In this document: piece by piece, positions 27,143 to 35,900 of the stretch
Layout: each line of letters starts with the position of its first letter
How positions within the stretch are numbered: position 1 is the first letter of the stretch
From: Saccharicrinis sp963677655
Lineage (GTDB): Bacteria > Bacteroidota > Bacteroidia > Bacteroidales > Marinilabiliaceae
Length of the DNA stretch: 64,000 nucleotides
Assembly (NCBI GenBank): GCA_963677655.1
Contig: OY782088.1
Direction: 5' to 3' (one strand)
Position numbers and translations under genes: made by a program
The notes under the pieces: generated by a model
Told to the model about the DNA's origin: nothing
Database searches by the model: none
What the model saw: only the letters and a program-made list of their open reading frames with translations

Positions 27143-29305
27143 TTACTTCATCAAAGGCTCAATTCCTTTTAAAGTTGGAGTTACCTGAATAATACTTCCA
27201 TCTTCGTTAAACTCCATTTTATCAATACAAACTTCTCTGTGGAAACCTGCCGGACGTCCCATATTAATTCCTTTTGGCAAAGTAAATCTGTGATACACTA
27301 AATACCATTCATCTTTGCCCGGAACTTGTATAGTAGAATTATGACCTGTGGCGTAAATACCATCTTCAGGTTTCTTTTCGATAACTATATTATTTTCAGG
27401 AATGGTAAACTTACCTAATGGAGATGTTGATGTAGCATAACGTAAACGGTAATTCGGACTGCGAGTATCGTCTTCACTCCACATAAAATAATAAATGCCA
27501 TTGCGGAATAGAACATGTGTTCCTTCGCGGAAAGTATGATCAGGATTCAATACAGATAAGGTTTTCTCTTTAATAGAAACCATATCGTCATTCAACTCAG
27601 CTCCTACCATAAAACCATTTCCCCAATACAAATAAAATTTACCTGTTTTTGGATCCTGGAAAACATCCGGATCAATGATTTGTCCTCTTGTGATTCCCTT
27701 TGGTTTTTTATCAATTAAAGCTTTTCCACTATCCACAAACGGGCCAGCAGGATCATCGGCTATAGCAACTCCTATTGTTTGAGCTGCAGTATAGTAATAG
27801 TAGTACTTATAAGTTCCGTTTACTTCTTTTTCTATAATACATGGTGCCCAAGCATTTCTGTCAGCCCAGCTAACATCTTTCAATAAATCAAGAATAGTAC
27901 CTTCATCTTTCCAATTCACTAAATCCTCAGAAGAGAAAGTTTTAAAATAAGTACCCGACCAATTATGAAATCCATCGCTTGTTGGATAGATATAATACTT
28001 ATTGGTTTTATTAGAATAGATGATGTCTGGATCTGCATAAAATCCTTCTAATACAGGGTTGTGATCCTCCGAAACTTCTACAGTATATTTAACCGGAGCT
28101 TGTCCTTCAATAGTAAAGGTATATTCAACAGATCCTTTTGAAAAATCCTGAGCTCCTTTAGGTTGAAAATCAACACCTGCAAAAGTACTGAACTGAGGAT
28201 CAAACTGTGTTAAATCAGCAACGCCAACTTTTATTGGAATATGAACAGTTTTAGTTTCGCCATTAAAACTAACATTTTGTGTTTTTACCATTGGTGAGGT
28301 TACTTTTACAAAATCACCTTCTACAGAAGCCCACTTTGCCATTAAGCGATTTAATTCCTTTTGTGTAATTGGCATAACACACCCATGACGAGGATGAAAA
28401 TTCATACTAATATCATGATCTACCACTTCAAAATGTTTTAAATCAGCACTTTTAGTAAACTGATACTGACCACTGGTATAAACATCATACATTAATATAT
28501 ATTCGTCGCTGTTGTTTAGCTTAAATGTACCTGAACCTTCCACCGGATTTTTAGAACAATCTACTCTGTCGGTGTTTGGATATACATAACCTTCAGTCAA
28601 TTTATCAGAGATAGCCAGCTTAATTCCAGGTTCACCTGATTCCGATTTCATAAAGAAATAGAACTTACCATCTTTTTTAATGATATCTCCATCGATACAA
28701 GCATTGTTTGTTGGATTAAAAAATAACTGTTTTGGTTCAGATTCAAGAGCTGTAAAATCTTTATTAGCATAGGCATAATAAATAATATCAGGATTATTTC
28801 CCTGCTTCATAGAAAAGTAAATCATGTATTTTTTTGCCACTTCATCATAAATAGTCTGTGGAGCCCAAACCCTATCTACATCACCAAATGTAACAGGATA
28901 AGTTTCAGGTATATTGATTATGCTATGCTCCCAATTAATTAAATCAGTTGACTTCATCAAAATCATAGCATAGTTATTCCACCCCTGATCTGTTACATAT
29001 AAATCGGTAATGACCATGTAAAATGTTTTACCATCTTCGGCACGTAAAATATGAGGATCTCGAACTCCTCCGGAAGAACTTATATCTTTTGAATCAATAA
29101 TAGCTTCATTATTATTTAAGGCTATATAATTATATCCATCTGTACTTACTGCATAATGAATTGATTCTTCGCCAGGACCATTACCTACAAAATAAGTAAA
29201 CAGATATGCAGAGTAATCATCATTACCTGATGAACAACCTGGTAACATGATTGCTAAAAAGGCAAATACCATTGCCGCCATTGATAGTAAATAAGTTTTC
29301 TTCAT
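27143..29305 (-). CDS. Double GH43 lipoprotein glycosidase (two complete propellers)
   Basis: A 720-residue lipoprotein (lipobox LPGC, Cys24). The first propeller (~30-320) has the GH43 triad candidates Asp83 (GVRDPHIL), Asp205 (CIDGDIIK) and Glu256 (PVEGSGTF). A linker/beta-sandwich (~330-412) follows. The second propeller (~415-720) has Asp425 (FYADPDIIY), Asp545 (IIDPDVFQD) and Glu594 (REGTHVLF). Both triads look intact, so two active sites are likely. GH43 enzymes remove arabinofuranose, xylose or galactose; the locus favours arabinofuranosidase and/or galactosidase activity. It is encoded between the two BNR_4 genes. Confidence 0.9.
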   Translation of the reverse strand: MKKTYLLSMAAMVFAFLAIMLPGCSSGNDDYSAYLFTYFVGNGPGEESIHYAVSTDGYNYIALNNNEAIIDSKDISSSGGVRDPHILRAEDGKTFYMVITDLYVTDQGWNNYAMILMKSTDLINWEHSIINIPETYPVTFGDVDRVWAPQTIYDEVAKKYMIYFSMKQGNNPDIIYYAYANKDFTALESEPKQLFFNPTNNACIDGDIIKKDGKFYFFMKSESGEPGIKLAISDKLTEGYVYPNTDRVDCSKNPVEGSGTFKLNNSDEYILMYDVYTSGQYQFTKSADLKHFEVVDHDISMNFHPRHGCVMPITQKELNRLMAKWASVEGDFVKVTSPMVKTQNVSFNGETKTVHIPIKVGVADLTQFDPQFSTFAGVDFQPKGAQDFSKGSVEYTFTIEGQAPVKYTVEVSEDHNPVLEGFYADPDIIYSNKTNKYYIYPTSDGFHNWSGTYFKTFSSEDLVNWKDEGTILDLLKDVSWADRNAWAPCIIEKEVNGTYKYYYYYTAAQTIGVAIADDPAGPFVDSGKALIDKKPKGITRGQIIDPDVFQDPKTGKFYLYWGNGFMVGAELNDDMVSIKEKTLSVLNPDHTFREGTHVLFRNGIYYFMWSEDDTRSPNYRLRYATSTSPLGKFTIPENNIVIEKKPEDGIYATGHNSTIQVPGKDEWYLVYHRFTLPKGINMGRPAGFHREVCIDKMEFNEDGSIIQVTPTLKGIEPLMK

Positions 29306-29345
29306 ATTTTTAGTTTCTATGTTTCAGATAATTATTTTCTTTATT

Positions 29346-29444
29346 AACCATAAAGATCCACTAAGGAGTTTCTCTAAGCTACACAAAGCTATTTTTTCAG
29401 AGTTCTTTTTGAAAAAGTGAAGCGTCTTTGTATTCATTGTGGTT
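29346..29444. repeat. ACACAGAG/CTTTGTGT inverted-repeat relic 2
   Basis: Left end aaccataaag, right end cattgtggtt (imperfect reverse complements), with gcgtctttgtattc inside. It lies in the 166-base gap between the BNR_4 stop and the GH43 start and is a relative of the elements at 24794-24883 and 57403-57578. Confidence 0.5.
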
Positions 29445-29471
29445 TTTCTTGTTTACATCAACTAAAGAGAG

Positions 29472-30761
29472 TTATTCCACCTCTAGTACATAAACCATTT
29501 GAGGTTCAAAGTTGGCTGTTCCTTCGGCATCTACTTGCTCCACTCTTTGAACAAATATTTGCAAACTGCTTTTATCTTTCCATAATTCAGTATCGAACGA
29601 TGGTTCCCATGATCCTACAGTAAAATCTGTTAGATCTGTGATTTTGCATTTACCGGAATCCTTTAACTTTGCCATCGAAACTTTAGCTCCTCGTTCTTCA
29701 TCGCGGAATATCAGAAAATATTCAGTTCCTTTTTGGGTAGATTTTGCAACTATTTGAGGTCGTGAAATTGGAATACGCTTTGTACCTCCCCCTGAAAGCG
29801 AAAATGCTTGTTTTCTAAATCCCATATCTTTCACAATCCATTTACCATCAACCAAACTGATGATATGATATTGTGGTATATCAGAATTCTGCTCTCTCCA
29901 ATAACTTGCTATTACAGGTTCACCGGCATCATTGGTTGTCATTGATGTTTGGTTAATCAGCTCACTCCTTTGAGGGATATTAGCAGCATACTCAGCACTT
30001 GCAGCATTGATTGGCAACTTGTATTTCTCACCTTTTGAATTTTCCCATGTAATGCCTCCATCTTTTGAGCGTGCATAACACATATCATGATTGGTTGACA
30101 CATCCCAAGTCTCACGCCAAACCCATGAAACATGAATTACGCCTTTACTATCTAAACATGCCTGCCAATATGCGTTTCTTTGACCTTCACCATCAATCAG
30201 GTTACTCTGAATCTGACTCCATTTTTGAGTTTTAATATCGTAACTGTTTACCACTAAATTCCCTTTACCCGACTGTCCATCTCGAAACATAAAAACAAGG
30301 TTTCCGTTTGGCATTTTAAAGAACTGTGGATAGGTTACATTACTTTCATTCTGACCTGTCATTTCAGTTTTAGGTCCCAGTTCCAATGAATATGGTGCAA
30401 CACTCTTAGCATAACGAAGCGGGTGACCATGATGATCCCATGATACATGTATATAACCATCGCCATCAACCATAATGCTGATGCAATTGTGGGCATCTTT
30501 TACATTTCCATCGTATTTTGATTCTTTAATAAGAAATGAATCATCTTTAATATTACGTTTTCCTAAAGCCAGTTTTCCTTCTGTAGTATAGAAGGCTATA
30601 AACTGAGTATCTGCCTGAGTTACTAATGAATTTTGTCGGAATACTACTGCATTAACAGAATTGTTTGACCATGCCTTTGTAACAGGAATAAGTTTTTGAG
30701 CGCAAGCTGTAGTTATAAATATGGTAAGTAATGATATGGATAATAAAAACCTGTTGTTCAT
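29472..30761 (-). CDS. BNR_4 seven-bladed propeller protein (GH145/PL42-like, putative)
   Basis: A 429-residue secreted protein with signal peptide 1-21 (ITTACAQ; cleavage after ACA, or lipidation at Cys20). The body is all propeller: HNCISIMVDGDGYIHVSWDH, the His-rich SWDHHGHPLRYAKS, NVTYPQFFKMPNGNLVFMFR, YWQACLDSKGVIHVSW and VGSWEPSFDTELW. This pattern is that of BNR_4 proteins; related propellers cleave rhamnose from glucuronic acid in arabinogalactan proteins, hydrolytically or as lyases. A lyase would yield the unsaturated uronate that the adjacent upstream GH105 could remove. Specific activity is inference. Confidence 0.75.
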   Translation of the reverse strand: MNNRFLLSISLLTIFITTACAQKLIPVTKAWSNNSVNAVVFRQNSLVTQADTQFIAFYTTEGKLALGKRNIKDDSFLIKESKYDGNVKDAHNCISIMVDGDGYIHVSWDHHGHPLRYAKSVAPYSLELGPKTEMTGQNESNVTYPQFFKMPNGNLVFMFRDGQSGKGNLVVNSYDIKTQKWSQIQSNLIDGEGQRNAYWQACLDSKGVIHVSWVWRETWDVSTNHDMCYARSKDGGITWENSKGEKYKLPINAASAEYAANIPQRSELINQTSMTTNDAGEPVIASYWREQNSDIPQYHIISLVDGKWIVKDMGFRKQAFSLSGGGTKRIPISRPQIVAKSTQKGTEYFLIFRDEERGAKVSMAKLKDSGKCKITDLTDFTVGSWEPSFDTELWKDKSSLQIFVQRVEQVDAEGTANFEPQMVYVLEVE

Positions 30762-31120
30762 TTTTTATTTTTTTCTGGTTAGCTATTTTAAACAAAAAAA
30801 ATTTAATGAACCTGTAATTATCATTCAGGATCATTAAATTTTTATGCATTTTAATATAAAATTGTCGTAATTAAACCCATTGTTTACATTATATATCGAA
30901 AATTATTCTAAAAGTAATGTTTTGAATAGATTACACTTTGTCTTCAAGCCAGACAGGCTTTTACATGAAGGCGGTTTTGTTACCCTTTCATGACGCTTAA
31001 TTACAAAACCAGAATATATACTTACTTCTTTCAGGCTTTGCTAATCTTTACAAATAACTACTAATAAAAAACATGCATTACTCCCAAAAAAAATATTTTA
31101 GAGAATAATGCATTACACAA
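30762..31120. other. Spacer between GH105 and BNR_4 genes
   Basis: 359 bases. Apart from the GH105 terminator (31068-31113) and AT-rich sequence that may hold the BNR_4 promoter, I see no gene or named element. Confidence 0.7.
31068..31113 (-). terminator. Candidate terminator after GH105
   Basis: ATGCATTA (31073-31080) pairs with TAATGCAT (31106-31113). On the minus strand the stem is followed by GTTTTTTATT. The loop is long (25 bases) and AT-rich. Confidence 0.55.
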
Positions 31121-32284
31121 TTATTTTTCAAGAAACTTAAATAGTTCTGATGAAGCTAATAAGAATGCACCTACTCCGAAATTAGAGGTCGAATTTTCAT
31201 CTACTGTTTGACCAGGAATTGCTCTTTCGCCAATAGGTTGAACATAACCTATTTTTCCATTTTCCTGTAAGGCAACTGTAGTTAAGTATTTCCATGCTTT
31301 ATCTACAACTGATGTATATTCTTCTCTTGATAAAACACCATTATTCATACCCCAAAGATATCCATAGGTGAAAAATGCGGTTCCACTGGTTTCTGGTCCC
31401 GGAGCATGTTCTGGATCCAAAATACTCCGAGTCCAATATCCTTCTGCTTGTTGAACGTCTTTTAAAGTAACAGCCATTTTTTTGTAAATATCAATAAACT
31501 CGGCCTTATGTGCATAATCATCAGGCAGATCCTGAATGATCTTTGCTAATCCGGCAAAAACCCATCCATCACCTCTTGCCCAAAAGTCTTTTAAACCATT
31601 TACAGATTTATGTTTTGGATAAACATATTTTGCATCTCTGTAAAACAAACCTGTTTCCTCATCGTACATTATACTTTGAGCAAATTTAAAATACTCATAT
31701 AATTTGGCTAGATATAATTCGTTCCCTGTAACATTGTAAAGCTTTGTCATAACAGGCATAACCATATACAATCCATCAGCCCACCACCAGTAATCATTGG
31801 CTTCCGTACTCATTTCATATTCCATTACTTCAATGGCACGTGCAATTTTTGAAGAATCTTTTACCTCATCTAAATTAAACAAGTCAACATACGTTTGAAA
31901 GCAGATTTGCCAGTCACCAAACAAAACATGCTCATCATCTTCACCATAATCATATTTCCATACTGACTTATCATCTGATTTGGCACCTTTCCATTCATTA
32001 TGCTTAGCCCATGTCTCTGAATAAGCCTTATACTTTTCATTTTTAGTAACTTCATAAGCCGCCATATTACCCGTATGATAAGCTGCATTATCCCAAAAAG
32101 CACGTCCATGTTCAGGATTTGCATTTTGCCAATAATCATTCACTTTTACAATTGTTGACAATACATCTTGCTTACTAATTTTTGATAAGTATGATGTTTC
32201 CCCCTCGCTCTTCTTATTTTGGGGCGCACAAGCCACAAATAACAGAGTAATCCAAATTATACTTAAAATTTTAATATTACCCAT
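31121..32284 (-). CDS. GH105 unsaturated uronyl hydrolase, lipoprotein
   Basis: A 387-residue lipoprotein (lipobox FVAC, Cys19) with an (alpha/alpha)6 barrel typical of GH105/GH88: HTGNMAAYEVTKNEKY, HVLFGDWQICFQTY, NDYWWWADGLYMVMPVM (catalytic Asp170 candidate), DFWARGDGWVFAGLA, GPETSGTAFFTYG. The family hydrates 4,5-unsaturated uronic acids left at non-reducing ends by polysaccharide lyases. No pectate or RG-I lyase is seen in the window, but two BNR_4 proteins that could be rhamnosyl-glucuronate lyases are, which suggests an unsaturated glucuronyl substrate. It follows the GH2 stop by 50 bases, so likely one operon. Confidence 0.92.
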   Translation of the reverse strand: MGNIKILSIIWITLLFVACAPQNKKSEGETSYLSKISKQDVLSTIVKVNDYWQNANPEHGRAFWDNAAYHTGNMAAYEVTKNEKYKAYSETWAKHNEWKGAKSDDKSVWKYDYGEDDEHVLFGDWQICFQTYVDLFNLDEVKDSSKIARAIEVMEYEMSTEANDYWWWADGLYMVMPVMTKLYNVTGNELYLAKLYEYFKFAQSIMYDEETGLFYRDAKYVYPKHKSVNGLKDFWARGDGWVFAGLAKIIQDLPDDYAHKAEFIDIYKKMAVTLKDVQQAEGYWTRSILDPEHAPGPETSGTAFFTYGYLWGMNNGVLSREEYTSVVDKAWKYLTTVALQENGKIGYVQPIGERAIPGQTVDENSTSNFGVGAFLLASSELFKFLEK

Positions 32285-32334
32285 CTTTTGATTTTTCTTA
32301 TAAAATTAATTTATGATTGTATTCTTGCTCCAAA

Positions 32335-35300
32335 TTATTTTACAGGACTAATTATATAACCATAGCTATAAGATTTATCCAGTAACAAATATTGTTTATG
32401 AGGATAACGGCTCCAGCTATCATCTCCACCTAAGCCTCGTTGTTTATAATCAATATTTAAATAAACCTGATTGCGAGGTGTTATATCACTTGGATGCATT
32501 TGCTTTTTTGTTAAACCTGCATCAATGTCATCTGATGAGTTATGAGCTACTTTAACACTTAATGGTTGTAAACCTTCTATTTTTAATCCTACACCGTTTT
32601 TATTAGTTAAAGTAAGCCATCTTACATCGGTTTTATTTCCATTTTCCTGCGGACGAATATAATCTACTCGCTGATCTTCAACATTACTAGAGTATATACC
32701 TAAAAAGCTGGAAGTATTTCTATCTGAATAGTTCTCCCAAGGACCACGACCATAGTATTCAAACTGATCAAACTCATTAGACAATCTCATTTGCATACCA
32801 AAACGAGGTATTTCAGGTAAACCTTCTCTTCCGGCTTCCCATTTAACTTCTACCTGAGTTTTTCCATCAGCAAAAATGGTATAAACCAAAGTATAATCAC
32901 TAGTTACATCATTCAAATACAAGTTACTTGTAACTACTACTTTTCCATCTTTTTTATCAACATCTATTGATTTAACTGATCTGTTTTTACCTGCAGTACG
33001 CCAAATATTTAATTTCCAAGGCATGCCATTACCGTAATCATTATCAATAGGAGCTCTCCAAAAATCTGGTTCAGGTCCACCGTTTAATAAGTTTTGTCCG
33101 TTTACTTTATAACCAGATAACAAACCACTCCATTTATCAATTCTAACCTCAACATTATCTGCTTTAACATAAATGCGATTATCTTTTTCTTCTACACTTA
33201 CTGTTCCATTAGATGACGTTGTGTTGGCAAAATATTTATTTCCTTCTAAAACAAACTGTTCACGAGCAATTTCAAATCCGGTTGGTAAAAACGGGGTTGC
33301 TTTTGTAGTATAAGCATATACATCTACAGTATATTCTTCTCCTTGTTGGGTATTAATTTTAGGAATAGGAAGTTTAACATTTTTAGTTAATCCTCCGGCT
33401 AATGATACTTTAAAAGGTTTTTCATTTACTACTTCACCATTCTTTTTCAACACCCACTTAAATGAGTAATCCTTTAAGTTATGGTATAAAAAGATATTTT
33501 GAATAGTTAAAGATCCTGATCTAATGTCATCTGAAGAAAACAAGATATCTTGATAAACTTTTTTGATTTCATTTAAGCCAGGATGTGGTGTACGATCTGC
33601 AGATACTACTCCATTGGCACAAAAGTTTTCATCGTGTGTATATTTGTAACCACCTATATCACCACCATAAGCAAAGTAATCTCTTCCTGAATCGTCAGTA
33701 GCTTTTATTCCCTGATCAACCCAGTCCCATATAAATCCACCCTGCATTTGTTTACTGGAGTTAATGATATCAAAATACTCCTGAAAATTTCCGTTACTGT
33801 TACCCATAGCGTGCGAATACTCACACATTATAAAAGGGCGTTCAACATCAGTTCTTTCCGCATACTTTTTCATAGTTTCAATACCTGGATACATAGGACA
33901 AACTATATCTGTATTGCGGTTTTGCCCCGCTTGTTCAAACTGAACCATACGAGTTGGGTCTGCTTTTTTCAACCAATCATAGATATCATAAAATACAGGT
34001 CCGTTACCACATTCATTTCCCATACTCCAAATAATAACAGAAGGGTGGTTTTTATCTCTTTCAAATAATCTCACTACTCTATCTTTGTGAGCAGGAGCCC
34101 ATTCAGGACGATAAGCTGTATGTTTGTTTTTATCGAATCTGGCTTGCCACTCAGCTCCCATGGCGTGAGCTTCAATATTAGCTTCATCTACAAGAAACAA
34201 ACCGTATTCATCACATAATTGATACCATAATGGATTTTGAGGATAGTGACTCATACGAACTGCATTGATATTATGCTGTTTCATTAACTTAATATCCTTA
34301 AGCATCGTTTCCTTATCAATAACATGACCAGTATAAGCATTATGCTCATGTAAGTTAACACCTCTTACTAAAACTGGCTTTCCATTTACCATTAACTGTG
34401 CATCTTTTATTTCAACAGTTCTGAAACCAATTTTACAAGATGTTGCCTCAACCAGCTTACCTTGCTCATCTTTCAATGTTAATAAAAGAGTATATAATTC
34501 AGGCGTTTCGTTGCTCCATTTCAAAGCATTTTTTACCTCTGCTTTTATATCTACTTTTTCTTCGCTATTTCCTTTTAAATCTAAACTTGAACCCGATTCA
34601 AGAACAGTTTTTCCATTTTTATCTTGTAGGATGATGCTAATATCGGCAGCTTTACTTTTTGCCTCTTTATTAGCCACATCAATTTCAACATCTAAAATTC
34701 CATTTTGATATTTGCTATCCAATCCTGCTTTAGCAAAAAAATCAGTTATTCTGATCTGATCAGTACTATATAAATAGATTCCTCTGTCAAAACCAGATAA
34801 TCTCCAGAAATCCTGATCCTCTAAATACGAACCATCACTCCATCTATAAGCTTCGATAGACACATTGTTTTTCCCGGATTTTACATAAGATGTAATATCA
34901 AATTCTGTTGGACTTTTGGTATTTTGACTGTATCCTACTTTTTCTTCGTTTACCCAAACATACATAGCTGCAGCTCCACTTTCAAAGTGAATATAAACTC
35001 TACGGTTTTTCCAATTTTCAGGTAATGTAAAACTACGTTTATAACTCCCTACAGGATTGTGACTATGATCCACAAATGGTGGATTCTTTGGAAAAGGATA
35101 ATTGATATTAGTATATATTGGTGTTCCATATCCATTTAATTCCCAATTGCCAGGAACCGGCATTTCTCCCCAACTTGATACATCATAATTATCTATATAA
35201 AAATCTTTTGGTCTGTCTTCTGGTTTATATACCCAGTTAAACTTCCAGATTCCATTTAATGACAAATACCATTCTGAATCTTTATAACTGTTTTTTACAG

Positions 35301-35451
35301 CTGCCTCTTTACTTTGATAAGGCATAAAAGTAGCCCTGGTTTTTTCTTTATTTATTCCAAATACCTGAGGATTTTCCCAGTCTGGTATATTCTCCTGACC
35401 ATAAATAGTCCCACACAATACTACAACCAGTAATAACAACGCTTTCTGCAT
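32335..35451 (-). CDS. GH2 beta-galactosidase (LacZ-type), secreted
   Basis: A 1038-residue protein with signal peptide 1-18 (GTIYGQ). Domains in order: sugar-binding jelly roll (~50-230), Ig-like (~235-345), TIM barrel (~346-640) with acid/base Glu480 in IIWSMGNECGNG and nucleophile Glu544 in FIMCEYSHAMGN, a further sandwich, and the large C-terminal Bgal_small_N domain (~760-1035, WRAPIDNDYG; FEYYGRGPWENYSDRN). The complete five-domain LacZ layout argues for beta-galactosidase rather than beta-glucuronidase. It would remove galactose from arabinogalactan-type oligosaccharides in the periplasm. It is the first gene after the SusD terminator, and GH105 follows. Confidence 0.92.
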   Translation of the reverse strand: MQKALLLLVVVLCGTIYGQENIPDWENPQVFGINKEKTRATFMPYQSKEAAVKNSYKDSEWYLSLNGIWKFNWVYKPEDRPKDFYIDNYDVSSWGEMPVPGNWELNGYGTPIYTNINYPFPKNPPFVDHSHNPVGSYKRSFTLPENWKNRRVYIHFESGAAAMYVWVNEEKVGYSQNTKSPTEFDITSYVKSGKNNVSIEAYRWSDGSYLEDQDFWRLSGFDRGIYLYSTDQIRITDFFAKAGLDSKYQNGILDVEIDVANKEAKSKAADISIILQDKNGKTVLESGSSLDLKGNSEEKVDIKAEVKNALKWSNETPELYTLLLTLKDEQGKLVEATSCKIGFRTVEIKDAQLMVNGKPVLVRGVNLHEHNAYTGHVIDKETMLKDIKLMKQHNINAVRMSHYPQNPLWYQLCDEYGLFLVDEANIEAHAMGAEWQARFDKNKHTAYRPEWAPAHKDRVVRLFERDKNHPSVIIWSMGNECGNGPVFYDIYDWLKKADPTRMVQFEQAGQNRNTDIVCPMYPGIETMKKYAERTDVERPFIMCEYSHAMGNSNGNFQEYFDIINSSKQMQGGFIWDWVDQGIKATDDSGRDYFAYGGDIGGYKYTHDENFCANGVVSADRTPHPGLNEIKKVYQDILFSSDDIRSGSLTIQNIFLYHNLKDYSFKWVLKKNGEVVNEKPFKVSLAGGLTKNVKLPIPKINTQQGEEYTVDVYAYTTKATPFLPTGFEIAREQFVLEGNKYFANTTSSNGTVSVEEKDNRIYVKADNVEVRIDKWSGLLSGYKVNGQNLLNGGPEPDFWRAPIDNDYGNGMPWKLNIWRTAGKNRSVKSIDVDKKDGKVVVTSNLYLNDVTSDYTLVYTIFADGKTQVEVKWEAGREGLPEIPRFGMQMRLSNEFDQFEYYGRGPWENYSDRNTSSFLGIYSSNVEDQRVDYIRPQENGNKTDVRWLTLTNKNGVGLKIEGLQPLSVKVAHNSSDDIDAGLTKKQMHPSDITPRNQVYLNIDYKQRGLGGDDSWSRYPHKQYLLLDKSYSYGYIISPVK

Positions 35452-35900
35452 GATTTGATGCTTTTTTAATATTATTGTTTTATGAATTTATTCTGTTAAA
35501 TACTTTATAACTTAAAAATAATCCCTAGCAATTTTTCCACTCTCCTCTCATCCTCTTTCAAAAGATTATAAATAGCAATCTATCCATAATCTTATGCCTG
35601 ATGACACTTCTTATTTGCATTCAAATATTAAAATTTTTATTCCAATTTTGGTGTACAAATCATTCCTATATGCGGAAATATTAATCATTTTACGATTATA
35701 GACCATTATTTAACCTTTGAAAGACATATCTATTGGTTACTATTTTAATTAAAAGAATATATCATAAAACACAATTCTATTAAATAAAGAATGTAATAAG
35801 GGAGATTGAAGAGATCAATCTCCCCCTAATGAAAACATAAAGCTATCTTTTGTTATGCTGCATGTATTATCGATAGCTTTATATTTTTATTTTACAAAAT
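35452..35900. other. Spacer between SusD and GH2
   Basis: 449 AT-rich bases without a plausible gene. Two inverted repeats near the SusD end (35800-35824 and 35839-35875) probably stop or attenuate SusCD transcription; the rest presumably holds the GH2 promoter, which I could not pinpoint. Confidence 0.7.
35800..35875 (-). terminator. Tandem hairpins downstream of SusD
   Basis: Hairpin 1: AAAGCTATC with GATAGCTTT (about 35839-35875, long loop). Hairpin 2: GGGAGATTGA (35800-35809) with TCAATCTCCC (35815-35824), a perfect 10-bp stem. On the minus strand they follow the SusD stop in that order. T-runs are modest, so they may act as partial terminators or 3'-end stabilisers that keep SusCD transcript above enzyme transcript. 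Confidence 0.55.

Noticed and set aside
26806..27192. 128-codon plus-strand ORF in the BNR_4/GH43 spacer
   Set aside because: It is composed of the GC-rich direct repeats and runs into the 3' end of the GH43 gene; no recognisable protein features.
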